Below, piece after piece: positions 24,440-34,301 of a stretch of DNA of 64,000 nt. The position numbers and the translations under genes are program-made. The notes under the pieces were generated by a model. The model made no database searches. It was not told where the DNA came from and saw only the letters and a program-made list of their open reading frames with translations. How positions within the stretch are numbered: position 1 is the first letter of the stretch; each line of letters begins with the position of its first letter. Source of the DNA: DASXQK01 sp963724385 (lineage in GTDB: Bacteria; Pseudomonadota; Alphaproteobacteria; Dongiales; Dongiaceae); contig CAVRUJ010000002.1 in NCBI GenBank assembly GCA_963724385.1, positions 1,364,001 to 1,428,000 on the forward strand. Reading direction: 5' to 3'.

Positions 24440-26404
24440 TCAGTCGATTCGCGCCACGCCGTAGGCGTCGAGGGTGAAGCTGCTGCCCGGCAGCGGCCGG
24501 GCGAGGTTGTCGAGGGCGCCGGGCTCCCGCGTCGCGCGCTCGAAGGCGGCGGCATCGATCACCGAAAGGCGGGCGCCATCCTTGGGCAGCCCGGCGATCG
24601 CGAGATCGACGGGATTGGCGGTGAGGTTGGCGAGCCAGAGAACGCGGCGGTCGCCCTCGCGCCAGGCCAACGCCGCCACGGCATCCGGCCGGGAAACATT
24701 GACGGCGACGAGCGGCCGGCCGGAACCGCGGACAAGCCCGGCCATGACGTGGAAGGCGGGATATACGGCCGGGCCGTCTAGAGTATCGAAATGCGGCTGG
24801 GGCTGCTCGCCCCGACGATGGATGAACCCGAAGGGTCCCGTCGCCGCGCCCATGGCGACCGCCTGCAGCCCGCCATAGGCCGAAACGGCGACATAGCCCA
24901 AGGTCCAGGCGGCGGCGAAGAGCCCGCGCTGGCGCGGATCCTTGTCGGTGAGGCAGACCCGGCCATTGCCGGGATTGGCGGCCACGCCCTTGCCATAGGG
25001 ATTGTCCCGGCAGGCGATTGCGCTGGGTCCGATGCGGTAGGGCGCCGCGCCGATGAAACTCCTGGTGGAAGCGATGATCGCCGGCAGGGTCTCCAAGGTC
25101 TCCATCACCGACCGGTCGTCGGCGGCGTGGACGATCGCGGTGGTCGTATGGCTCACGAAGTCGAACAGCGCGGCATTGGGTCGGCGCCGGTTGAGCTCGG
25201 TGAAATAGGAGAGCATGCCGCCGCCGAGCCTGGCGCCGGGAAAGGCCGCGCGAGCGGCTTTGGCCATTTCCTCCGCCGTCGGCCGCTCCGGCCGCTTGGC
25301 GCCCGGCTGCCAAGACTGGAGGTCGGCGGCGGGCGAAACGATCACCGCGGCAGGCAGAACCCCGGCCCGCGCCATGGCCGCCCCGGCGGCGGCCAGTGCG
25401 TCGGCGGGATCCTTGTCGTCCTCGACCAGGATCTCGAAGTTGAGCGCGGCTCCGGCGGCCTCCGCCAAACGCCGGTAGGATCCAAGGGCGGCGAGGCCGC
25501 GCCCGTCCCGGGTATCGTAGCCGCAGACGAGGTATCGCGGCGCCAGCTTGCGCAGGAGATCGCTGGCGGCCAGAGCATGGGCGGCTTCCTCGGCGGGAAG
25601 GCCGATGCCGATCTCGGGCATCTTGCCCGGCAGCTCGCCGGCAAGCCCGACTTCGATCCTGGCGTCTTCCGTCCGGCCTCCGCTCGCCGGCGCGGAGCCG
25701 GCGATGGAAAGGCGCACCGCCTGCTCATGCCGACTGCCCTTGGCCAGGGTGTAGCCCCAGGGCAGCGCCAAGGGCCGCACATAGGTCTTGTAGGAGGCAT
25801 CGCCCCAATTGCGCTGGTCCTCCATCTCGAAGGCGTCGCCCTCCATCCGGCAGGTGGCGAAGACGCCCGGAGAGATCTCATGGCTGAGCGCGCGGATATT
25901 GAAGATTGGCTGGGACGGGCTGATGTGTTCGGGAAAGCGGGCGGTCTCTTCGCGACCGTCGACGTGCGCAACCTTGACAGCTTGGCCAGCGAGGCCGGCC
26001 GGATGGAGCACGATGAAGCCGGTGCGGTTGGTGACCACGTCGGTCTCCGGCGTGGCCACAACCTCGAAGGCGAGCGACCCGTCGCGCCTGCCCGATATCT
26101 GCGCGTGGTACACGAGCCGGCGTTTGGCATCGGCGCAAACCGCGCGGTAGGCGACGGAGAAGCCGTCGGCGCTTTCCTCGATCTTGAGACCATCGATCAC
26201 CGGCGTGAAGGTGCCCCAGTTCTCATCGCGGACGAGGAAAGCGATGGCGCGCAGCACTTCCATGCCAGCAAACGTCACATACCGGAGCTGCCCGTTCTCC
26301 AGCTCGACCGAAAGCGGCCCGGCGGCAAGGCGCCGGGTCGGCGGGTCCACCTCCTCGGTGCCGCAAAGCTTGACGGCCCGCGAGAGCTCAGCGCCTGTCG
26401 CCAT
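24440..26404 (-). CDS. Apionate lactonase-like sugar-acid protein (ApnL-type)
   Basis: 654 residues, large and soluble. The N-terminal part is beta-rich (LENGQLRYVTFAGMEVLR, LVRDENWGTF, NRTGFIVLHP). The middle (about 280-530) reads like a TIM barrel and the end (about 560-654) like a small beta domain. The conserved block RMEGDAFEMEDQRNWGDASY is what I associate with D-apionolactonase ApnL and its uncharacterised relatives; the three-part architecture agrees. ApnL opens a branched aldonolactone to its acid. Placement directly before an HpcH/HpaI aldolase and after an ABC importer supports sugar-acid catabolism. The exact substrate is not assured, because most members of this family are unstudied. 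Confidence 0.6.
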   Translation of the reverse strand: MATGAELSRAVKLCGTEEVDPPTRRLAAGPLSVELENGQLRYVTFAGMEVLRAIAFLVRDENWGTFTPVIDGLKIEESADGFSVAYRAVCADAKRRLVYHAQISGRRDGSLAFEVVATPETDVVTNRTGFIVLHPAGLAGQAVKVAHVDGREETARFPEHISPSQPIFNIRALSHEISPGVFATCRMEGDAFEMEDQRNWGDASYKTYVRPLALPWGYTLAKGSRHEQAVRLSIAGSAPASGGRTEDARIEVGLAGELPGKMPEIGIGLPAEEAAHALAASDLLRKLAPRYLVCGYDTRDGRGLAALGSYRRLAEAAGAALNFEILVEDDKDPADALAAAGAAMARAGVLPAAVIVSPAADLQSWQPGAKRPERPTAEEMAKAARAAFPGARLGGGMLSYFTELNRRRPNAALFDFVSHTTTAIVHAADDRSVMETLETLPAIIASTRSFIGAAPYRIGPSAIACRDNPYGKGVAANPGNGRVCLTDKDPRQRGLFAAAWTLGYVAVSAYGGLQAVAMGAATGPFGFIHRRGEQPQPHFDTLDGPAVYPAFHVMAGLVRGSGRPLVAVNVSRPDAVAALAWREGDRRVLWLANLTANPVDLAIAGLPKDGARLSVIDAAAFERATREPGALDNLARPLPGSSFTLDAYGVARID

Positions 26405-26416
26405 GGCCCCCGATCC

Positions 26417-27514
<1,098 letters not shown>

Positions 27515-27530
27515 TCCGCCGTCCTTTCCG

Positions 27531-28385
27531 TCAGCCGCGCAGCGCGCCCAGCGTGAGGCCGCGCACCAGATGGCGCTGGACCAGCATGCCGAGGATGATC
27601 GAGGGGACGAGAGAGGTGGTGGCCAGCGCGCAGGCCTCGCCGTACTGGGCGCCCTGGAAACCCAGGAAGGCGCGGAAAACCGTCGGCAGGGTGAACGCGT
27701 AGCGGCTTGTCAGGATCAGGGCGAAGAAGAACTCGGTCCAGACCGCGATGAAGACGAACACGGCGGCAGCGGCGACCCCCGGCGCTGCGAGCGGCACGGC
27801 CACCATGCGAAATGCCTGCCAGCGGCTGAGGCCGTCCACCAGCGCCGCCTCCTCGAGCGACTTCGGCAGTTGGCGGAAATAGGCGTACATCATCCACACA
27901 GACAGCGGCAGGGTCATGAAGGTGTAGGCGATGATGAGGCCGATGTGGGTGTCGTAGAGATGCCAGCTGCGGAACAGCAGGAAGATCGGCAGGATGATGG
28001 CGACCGGCGGAAGGAAGCGCTGGGACAGGACCCAGAAGGCGAGATGCTGGCCGCCGGTATTAAAGCGGGCAAGGCTGTAGGCCATCATCGTGCCCATGAC
28101 CGCGGAGAGCACCGTCGCGGCCGAGGCGACGATCAGGCTGTTGATCAGCCCCTGAAGCCCCCGATAGGAGAACAATGCCGCGGTGTAGTGAATGATGGTG
28201 GGTTGAGCCGGGAACCAGACCGGCGGCACGGTCAGGTAGTCGCTGCTGGGCTTGATCGACGTGATGACAACCCAGTAGAGCGGCACGAGAACGAAGACGA
28301 CGAACAGGCCGATGACGAGAAACCGCGCGAGGTTGGCCCGAAGGTTCCGCATGCTCAGTTTCGAAGATGCCGAACGCGTCGCCAT
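27531..28385 (-). CDS. ABC importer permease (MalG type), second system
   Basis: 284 residues from the ATG at 28385, which overlaps the stop of the preceding permease (TGATG). Six membrane segments, the first near LVIGLFVVFVLVPLYWVVI. EAA loop: LEEAALVDGLSRWQAFRMVAVPL near residue 185. Works with the MalF-type permease encoded directly upstream. Confidence 0.92.
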   Translation of the reverse strand: MATRSASSKLSMRNLRANLARFLVIGLFVVFVLVPLYWVVITSIKPSSDYLTVPPVWFPAQPTIIHYTAALFSYRGLQGLINSLIVASAATVLSAVMGTMMAYSLARFNTGGQHLAFWVLSQRFLPPVAIILPIFLLFRSWHLYDTHIGLIIAYTFMTLPLSVWMMYAYFRQLPKSLEEAALVDGLSRWQAFRMVAVPLAAPGVAAAAVFVFIAVWTEFFFALILTSRYAFTLPTVFRAFLGFQGAQYGEACALATTSLVPSIILGMLVQRHLVRGLTLGALRG

Positions 28386-29326
28386 CACGCCGCCTCCGCG
28401 CGCAGCAGGCGCCGCACCAGGACCATGATGACGACGGAAAGCAGAATGAGAAAGAGCCAGCTTCCTGCCGTCGCCATCGACAGATGGAATTCCTGGAAGC
28501 CTATCTGATAGAGGTAGAACGAGGCCGTGTAGGTCGCCGTGCCCGGCCCGCCGCCCGTCAACATGAAGATGATGTCGAACAACCTGACCGCGTCGAGCAG
28601 GCGAAAGGTTATGGCCAGCAGGATGATCGGGGCCATTTGCGGCAGGGTGACATAGAAGAAGGTCTGCAGGGTCGAGACGCCATCGAGCTCGGCCGCCTCA
28701 TAAAGGTGGGGCGGGATGGCGGCGAGGCCGGCCAGCAGGATGACGAACACGAAGGGCGTCCACTGCCAGACATCGGCGATGACGATGGCGATATAGACCC
28801 AGGGGACCTCGCCGATCCAGCTGATGGCGACCGGATGCCCGAGGAGATGACTGAGCAGATAGTCGGCGGGGCCGAACGGCCTTTGCAGGAACAGCGCCCA
28901 GGACTGGCCGACGATCACCGGGCTGATGAACAGCGGAATGATCAGGATCGACATGACGATGCCGCGGCCGCGGAACATCCTGACCATGGCGAGCGCCAGG
29001 GCCAAGCCGAGGAGGAACTCGATGGCGACGACCGTCAGCGACAGGATAATCGTCGTGAGCAGCGACTCCCAGGCCAGGGGATCGTCGACGATTTGCGCGA
29101 AATTCTGGAACCCGACAAAGGCGTGGCCCGGAATCTCGAAGTCGTAATTGACGAAATCAACCCAGAGCGAAAACAGCAAGGGGTAGATCGAGAGTGCCAG
29201 GATAAGCAGAGCCGCCGGCGCAACCATCAGCCATTTGAAATGCCGATCCGCCCAGGCCGAAACAAGGCCGCTCGGATTCCCCGAGGGGATGGAAGGGAGG
29301 TTGCGCGAGGTCGTGGAGTGAGCCAT
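28385..29326 (-). CDS. ABC importer permease (MalF type), second system
   Basis: 313 residues, six membrane segments; the first hydrophobic helix is LMVAPAALLILALSIYPLLF near residue 35. The EAA loop is YEAAELDGVSTLQTFFYVTLP near residue 215, followed by FDIIFMLTGGGPGTAT, typical of MalF-type subunits. It is separated from the binding-protein gene by 141 bases that contain a strong hairpin. Confidence 0.92.
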   Translation of the reverse strand: MAHSTTSRNLPSIPSGNPSGLVSAWADRHFKWLMVAPAALLILALSIYPLLFSLWVDFVNYDFEIPGHAFVGFQNFAQIVDDPLAWESLLTTIILSLTVVAIEFLLGLALALAMVRMFRGRGIVMSILIIPLFISPVIVGQSWALFLQRPFGPADYLLSHLLGHPVAISWIGEVPWVYIAIVIADVWQWTPFVFVILLAGLAAIPPHLYEAAELDGVSTLQTFFYVTLPQMAPIILLAITFRLLDAVRLFDIIFMLTGGGPGTATYTASFYLYQIGFQEFHLSMATAGSWLFLILLSVVIMVLVRRLLRAEAA

Positions 29327-29414
29327 GCCGCATCTCGTTCAGACGGACCGAGCAGTTGCTCAAGCCAAAGCCGAAGCATCGCATCGGTCCGCAAATCGTC
29401 GACCGAAGGCAAGG

Positions 29415-29454
29415 CCGCCGCCTCGCACGCAAGACGCTGCGCGTGAGGCGGCGG
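29415..29454. repeat. Intercistronic stem-loop between binding-protein and permease genes
   Basis: CCGCCGCCTC (29415-29424) pairs with GAGGCGGCGG (29445-29454), with extra pairing of ACGC and GCGT inside. No U-run follows on the minus strand. Such hairpins after binding-protein genes commonly protect the upstream mRNA from 3' decay, giving more binding protein than permease. Position supports that reading. Confidence 0.7.
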
Positions 29455-29467
29455 GTCGGAACGATCC

Positions 29468-31150
29468 TCAGGTGATATGCACCGCCATGCCGAGCTTATC
29501 GATGGTGTGGTCGGAATAGGACCCGGGTATTTGCAGGAACTGCTGGTAGGCCGCCTTTTGCACGTCGGTGCCGAGCCGTTGGGTAATCGCGTCCCATTCG
29601 GCCGCCGCCTTCTGCAGGGCGGACTGGGGATCCTGGCCGCCCCAGACGGCCGTGCACATCCGATCGATGGACAACGCATAGTCCTGCCAGCCGGGCATGA
29701 TCATGTCGACCACGGCCGTATTCGAGCACTCGCACAGATTGATCAGGTAGTCCTTGGCCGCCGGCCACAAGGCACGATACTCGGCCGCCTTGTAGGTCGA
29801 GAGCCGGTACGGGTCGCGCAACGTGTAAGGCAGCATGGTGCGGACGAGCGACATCGGCGGCGCGCTGACCCATTGCATGAACAGGTAGGCGGCCTCTTCG
29901 TTGTTGGATCCTGCCGCCAGGGCCTTGACGTATCCCGACGCCATCTCCCCGTTGCCGCTCGGCAGGACCGCGTAGCCCACCTTGTCGGCGATGCTGGACT
30001 GGGGGATGAAATTGATCGCCTTGTCGCGTTGGGCGTAGTTGGACGAAATCCGGCCCGTAGGCGGCCAGGAGAAGATCATCGCCACTTTGCCCTGCAGCCA
30101 GGCCGCCCATTGGGCCACGGCGTCGAGGTCGTTGTTGCCCGGGATCGAGGCCTTGTTCTGGGCGATCATCTGGGTGAGCGTCGTCACGCCCGCGGCCGAC
30201 GTCAGTTGCGCCTTCATGTCGTCGTCGAAGAATCTCCCGCCATTGGCGCGGAACTGCTGCAGGAAGGCGAACTGGTTCCCCGGGCTGCCGAACTTGCGGA
30301 AATGCGCCGAGCCATACACGTTCGGCGCCATCTGGTCGGTGATGAACTGGGCGACCTGGGAATATTCATCCCAGGTCTTCGGCACTTCGAGCGCCGTGCC
30401 GAATTTGGCTTGATAGGCCGCCTGCAGTTTCGGGTCGCCGAATACGTCGGTGCGGTAGTAGAGCGCCCACTGATCGCCGTCGTCGAAGACGCCCCAGCGC
30501 TTGCCCTTGTACAAGGTGATCGACTTGTAAAGCGGGTGATAGTCGTCGAGGTCGGCCTGATTCATGTACTTGGTGACGTAGTCGTCGATCGGCACGATGA
30601 CCCCGCCATTGGCAAGGGCCGGAATCCATGCCGGCTCGATGTCGAGGATGTCGTAGGCGCCGGAATTGGCGATGTGTTCGGCGATCGGCTTGGAATACTG
30701 GTCGGGGTGCGGCAACTCGATGACGTTGTAGTTCATGCCCGTCAGCGCCTGCCAAAGCGGACCCGAGAAATTCTTCGGCTCGAGCGCCTGCAGGCCGGCT
30801 TCATAAGTCATGTTGAGGGTGATGCCCTTGCCCTTGTAGGCCTGGGCAGCCTGGACCGCGCGATAGGCCGAGCTGTCGGTCGGACCCACGGACGATACCT
30901 GCACGGCCGCATCCTGTGCCTGGCCCAGCGGCGTGGACTTGTCGGCGAGCTCGACCTTGGACAGGTCCACCATGTCCGCCCAGGCTTCCGAACCGGCCGC
31001 CGTCCAGCCGAGGCCCGGCAGCATGGCGGCCCCGCCCATCAGCATCAGCTTGGTCAGGAACGACCTGCGCGAGTTGTCGCCCCGGAGCCAAGCGTCGACT
31101 TCTTCGGAAAGTCCGGCGTTGAAATCACGCCGTTCGCGTTCGTTCATCAT
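29468..31150 (-). CDS. ABC importer substrate-binding protein, Tat-exported
   Basis: About 560 residues, long for a family-1 solute-binding protein. The start is at one of two tandem ATGs (31150, 31147), after GGGAGGAAG. A cytosolic leader of about 30 residues precedes a twin-arginine signal, NSRRSFLTKLMLMGGAAM, so the protein is exported folded. Binding-protein blocks follow: VIELPHPDQYSKPIAEHI, GVFDDGDQWALYYRTDVFGD, KVAMIFSWPPTGR and a C-terminal DRMCTAVWGGQDPQ. It is the first gene of the leftward importer and sugar-acid operon. The ligand is unknown; size and Tat export resemble binding proteins for oligosaccharides or sugar acids. Confidence 0.88.
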   Translation of the reverse strand: MMNERERRDFNAGLSEEVDAWLRGDNSRRSFLTKLMLMGGAAMLPGLGWTAAGSEAWADMVDLSKVELADKSTPLGQAQDAAVQVSSVGPTDSSAYRAVQAAQAYKGKGITLNMTYEAGLQALEPKNFSGPLWQALTGMNYNVIELPHPDQYSKPIAEHIANSGAYDILDIEPAWIPALANGGVIVPIDDYVTKYMNQADLDDYHPLYKSITLYKGKRWGVFDDGDQWALYYRTDVFGDPKLQAAYQAKFGTALEVPKTWDEYSQVAQFITDQMAPNVYGSAHFRKFGSPGNQFAFLQQFRANGGRFFDDDMKAQLTSAAGVTTLTQMIAQNKASIPGNNDLDAVAQWAAWLQGKVAMIFSWPPTGRISSNYAQRDKAINFIPQSSIADKVGYAVLPSGNGEMASGYVKALAAGSNNEEAAYLFMQWVSAPPMSLVRTMLPYTLRDPYRLSTYKAAEYRALWPAAKDYLINLCECSNTAVVDMIMPGWQDYALSIDRMCTAVWGGQDPQSALQKAAAEWDAITQRLGTDVQKAAYQQFLQIPGSYSDHTIDKLGMAVHIT

Positions 31151-31222
31151 CTGGCTTCCTCCCATGTGATATCGCCAGCCCCTGTCGGCGCCGGCCGAAC
31201 CTTCTTTACGCGTGGTCCTTAG

Positions 31223-31603
31223 TCACTTCGGCTTGCCTCTCGTCTTCGCTCTGGTCTTGCTCTTCTTCTTGGCGCCCGTCTTCCCGCGGGCCCGTCCGCC
31301 TTTCTCCTTGGGCCAGACGAAGCCCAACCGGCGGACCGAGCGTTGCTCGATCTGGCTTTCAGTCGCCGCGGCGAAAGTCTTGAAATGCCGCGTCTGGAGA
31401 TGCCGGTCGAAGGCCGCGGCGTCGTCGTAGATCTCGTAAAGCACGAACCGGCGGGGATCGTCCGGCCCCAGCAGAACGTCGAAGCGCCGGCAGCCTGGCT
31501 CGCGCTCGACCGAGGCCTTGGCATTGGCGCGGATGAGCCTGCCGAAGCGCTCAACGAAGTCCGGCTTGATGACGAACTCAACGAGAATGACGAGCGGCGC
31601 CAT
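31223..31603 (-). CDS. ABM-domain protein (putative quinol monooxygenase family) with a basic tail
   Basis: 126 residues. The first 95 form the antibiotic-biosynthesis-monooxygenase ferredoxin-like fold: VEFVIKPDFVERF, EPGCRRFDVLLGPDDP, FVLYEIYDDAAAFDRHL. The last 28 residues are Lys/Arg/Gly-rich with no hydrophobic residues, unusual for this family. It overlaps the end of the GntR gene by 26 bases and lies upstream of the importer operon. Similar small proteins often accompany sugar-acid operons as mutarotase- or isomerase-like accessories, but no activity can be assigned here. Confidence 0.75.
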   Translation of the reverse strand: MAPLVILVEFVIKPDFVERFGRLIRANAKASVEREPGCRRFDVLLGPDDPRRFVLYEIYDDAAAFDRHLQTRHFKTFAAATESQIEQRSVRRLGFVWPKEKGGRARGKTGAKKKSKTRAKTRGKPK

Positions 31604-32348
31604 TCTCGGCCTCCGTTGTGCGGCGGATCTGTTCGGCCACCTGTTTCAGGTGGCTATCCATGGCTTTTGCAGCGGCCTCGGGATCGCGCGCCGCCACGCC
31701 CTCGAAGATTCGCGTGTGGGACTCGAAGGCCATTTCCTCGGCGCCCGGCGATCTGAGCGTGATGGTGCGCTGGCTGGTCAGCCACTCGACCAGTGCGTCA
31801 TGAACCGCGGTGAAGATCGGGTTGCGGGTGATCCTGACCACGACATAGTGGAAGGCGACATCCGTCCGTTCGAAGCGTCCAAGGTCGCCGCGCGCGGCGG
31901 CATTGGCGTCGAGCGCGCGCTTCAGCCGGTCGACGTCCTCGTCATTGGCGCGCATCGCCGCCAGGCGCGCCACGCCCACTTCGAACAAGGCGCGGGATTC
32001 CTGGAAATGCTCGACGCCGTTGGGCTGCGACAGGAAGTGGCGCGCGGCGCCGGAGAGCTCGGTGATCAGGTTCTCCGGGGTGGGCCGCGTCACCAAGGGC
32101 CGCTCGCCGGTGCGCACCTGCACCAGCCCCATGCGGCCCAACGCATAGAGCGCCTCGCGGATCGAGGCCCGGCCGACGCCGAACATCTTCATCAGCTCGC
32201 GCTCGGGCGGGAGCAGCGCGCCTTCGGGGAAGGTGCCGTCGCGAATCATGGCTTCGAGGCGCAAGGCCGCCTCTTCCGAAAGCTTGCGCCGGCGGATCGG
32301 CCAAGCGGCAAGTTCGGGCCGTCGCAGCTCACGTAGTTCTGCGGTCAT
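31578..32348 (-). CDS. NanR-like FadR/GntR transcriptional regulator
   Basis: 256 residues. Winged helix about 20-90: RRKLSEEAALRLEAMI, LPPERELMKMFGVGRASIRE, then GLVQVRTGERPLVTRP. The TGERPLVTRP wing and the following ITELSGAARHFLSQPNG are close to the NanR pattern, and the FCD domain has FERTDVAFHYVVVRITRNPIF and the final SHLKQVAEQIR. It sits between the importer operon and the divergent lactonase operon, the classic position for a regulator of both. The true inducer is not known; NanR itself binds sialic acid, which no enzyme here uses. Confidence 0.88.
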   Translation of the reverse strand: MTAELRELRRPELAAWPIRRRKLSEEAALRLEAMIRDGTFPEGALLPPERELMKMFGVGRASIREALYALGRMGLVQVRTGERPLVTRPTPENLITELSGAARHFLSQPNGVEHFQESRALFEVGVARLAAMRANDEDVDRLKRALDANAAARGDLGRFERTDVAFHYVVVRITRNPIFTAVHDALVEWLTSQRTITLRSPGAEEMAFESHTRIFEGVAARDPEAAAKAMDSHLKQVAEQIRRTTEAENGAARHSR

Positions 32349-32546
32349 TGAACCGATGATCCCCCGAACCGAGGTCGCCTCCCACAGACATTTAGCCTCA
32401 TACCCGGCTGGTGAGTCAATCGACCTGTCCTACCATCCACCCAAAGGCGGGATCTTTTTATTCAATTGTCGGGTGATGTATTGGTGGCCCTCGCAACGGC
32501 GATCGAACCGTTCGATTCCGATATCTGGGGCCAAGGGACATTCATT

Positions 32547-33386
32547 TTGCAGCTCGACAGCCACCAGCATTTCTGGCGCCCTTCCCGCGGGGACTATGGC
32601 TGGCTGACGCCGGACCTGGTTCCCCTCTATCGGGATTTCGTCCCGGGAGACCTGGCTCCGCTTCTCGACCGTCACGGCATTGCCGGCACCGTCCTGGTCC
32701 AGGCCGCCCCCACGGTGGCCGAAACGGAGTACCTGCTCGCCGTCGCGGCTGAGGCGCCCTTCGTCAGGGGCGTGGTCGGATGGGCCGGCTTCGATCAGCC
32801 GGCCGGTCCGGCGGATATCGAGCGGCTCGCGGCCGATCCGCGCCTGAAGGGCATGCGTCCCATGATCCAGGACATCGCTGACCCCGAATGGATGCTGCGC
32901 CCGGCGCTCGCGCAATCCATCGCGGCGCTCGAACACAGCGGCCTCGCCTTCGATGCCTTGCTGCGTCCGGAGCATCTCGGACCCTTCAAGCGATTCCTCA
33001 AGCTCTATCCCAACCTGCCGATCGTTCTGGATCACGGCGCGAAGCCGGCGATCGCAGCGGGCCGCCTCGATGCCGGTCCGTTCGACCGGTGGGCCAGGGA
33101 CATCCGCGAGATCGCGTGGGACAGGCGGCTGCGTTGCAAGATCTCCGGCTTGGCGACCGAGGCGCCGGCGGGCTGGCAGCCCGCCGATCTCGACCCCTAT
33201 CTCGATGTCCTGCTGGAAAGCTTCGGCCCCGCGCGGCTGATGTGGGGCAGCGACTGGCCGGTGGTGGAAATGGCCGGCGGCTACGATCTCTGGCGCAAGA
33301 CGGCTCTGGACTATTTCGCCCGCTTGAGCGAAGACGAGCGCAGGGCGATTCTGGGCGAGACGGCCGTCGCGTTCTATCGCCTGTGA
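32547..33386 (+). CDS. Amidohydrolase-type sugar lactonase (L-fuconolactonase family, COG3618)
   Basis: 279 residues from a TTG at 32547 that is preceded by AAGGGA with an 8-base spacer; this start places the metal motif DSHQHFW at residues 4-10, where the family has it. The in-frame TTG at 32466 would add 27 unsupported residues. Other site blocks are VLVQAAP, MRPMIQDI, VLDHGAKP and WGSDWPV with the catalytic Asp near 240. Members hydrolyse L-fucono-, L-rhamnono- or related lactones. It is followed 32 bases later by a keto-deoxy-acid dehydrogenase-type SDR gene, which strengthens a deoxy-sugar acid role. Confidence 0.85.
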   Translation: MQLDSHQHFWRPSRGDYGWLTPDLVPLYRDFVPGDLAPLLDRHGIAGTVLVQAAPTVAETEYLLAVAAEAPFVRGVVGWAGFDQPAGPADIERLAADPRLKGMRPMIQDIADPEWMLRPALAQSIAALEHSGLAFDALLRPEHLGPFKRFLKLYPNLPIVLDHGAKPAIAAGRLDAGPFDRWARDIREIAWDRRLRCKISGLATEAPAGWQPADLDPYLDVLLESFGPARLMWGSDWPVVEMAGGYDLWRKTALDYFARLSEDERRAILGETAVAFYRL

Positions 33387-33418
33387 TCGACGGTTCCCAT
33401 CGAAAAGGCGGGTGATAG

Positions 33419-34150
33419 TTGGGCAGATTGACCGGCAAGTTCGCATTGCTGACGGCTTCGGCCCAGGGCATCGGCCGCGCCGTCGCCGAGGCCTTCGTCG
33501 CCGAAGGCGCCCGCGTGGTGGCCACGGACGTAAACGAGAAGGCGCTGGCCGGCCTCAAGGGGGCCGAGACGCGCCGGCTCGACGTCACCGACGGCGCGGC
33601 GATCAAGGCGCTGGCGGCGGAGCTCGGCCCCATCGACGTTCTGTTCAACTGCGCCGGCTATGTGCATGCGGGAACCGTGCTCGACTGCGAAGACAAGGAC
33701 TGGGACCGTTCCTTCGACATCAACGTCAAGGCCATGTACCGCCTCATCCGCGCCACCTTGCCCGGCATGCTGGCCAAGGGCGGGGGCTCCATCGTCAATG
33801 TCGCGTCGGTCGCCTCGAGCCTCAAGGGCGTGCCCAATCGCTTCGCCTACAGCGCCAGCAAGGCGGCGGTCATCGGGCTCACCAAGTCCGTGGCCGCCGA
33901 TTACGTGGCCAAGGGCATCCGGTGCAATGCCATCTGCCCGGGCACGGTGGAAAGCCCGTCCCTGGAGGACCGCATGAAGGCCTTGGGCGGCAATCTCGAA
34001 GAGGTCCGGCAGGCCTTCACCCAGCGCCAGCCCATGGGCCGCATGGGCAAGCCGGCCGAGATCGCCCATCTTGCCGTCTATCTCGCCTCCGACGAGTCCT
34101 CCTTCACCACCGGCACGACCCATGTCATCGACGGCGGCTGGTTGACCTAG
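33419..34150 (+). CDS. SDR dehydrogenase, 2-keto-3-deoxy-L-fuconate dehydrogenase-like
   Basis: 243 residues. Starts at TTG 33419 with AAGGCGGGTG upstream. SDR motifs: TASAQGIGRA near 13-22, NCAGYVHAG near 80, Ser in NVASVASS near 130, and YSASKAAV. The pattern GPIDVLFNCAGYVHAGT, then SLKGVPNRFAYSASKAA, IRCNAICPGTVESPSL and QPMGRMGKPAEIA is that of BDH2/DHRS6-like enzymes and of the Xanthomonas-type 2-keto-3-deoxy-L-fuconate 4-dehydrogenase. With the lactonase it gives two of the steps of the non-phosphorylative L-fucose route; aldose dehydrogenase, fuconate dehydratase and the final hydrolase are not in the window. Confidence 0.82.
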   Translation: MGRLTGKFALLTASAQGIGRAVAEAFVAEGARVVATDVNEKALAGLKGAETRRLDVTDGAAIKALAAELGPIDVLFNCAGYVHAGTVLDCEDKDWDRSFDINVKAMYRLIRATLPGMLAKGGGSIVNVASVASSLKGVPNRFAYSASKAAVIGLTKSVAADYVAKGIRCNAICPGTVESPSLEDRMKALGGNLEEVRQAFTQRQPMGRMGKPAEIAHLAVYLASDESSFTTGTTHVIDGGWLT

Positions 34151-34301
34151 CGGACTCGGGTCCTCGCCTGAACGGCCGGGCTTCCGCCATCAGAGTCTCC
34201 GCCAGGCAGTCGCAAGGGGCGTCGAGCATGTCGAACTGTCGGCGGCGGCGCTTTCCGCGGTAGGATCGTGGCGGGCTTCACCGCTTGTCAGGAGTTGCGC
34301 C

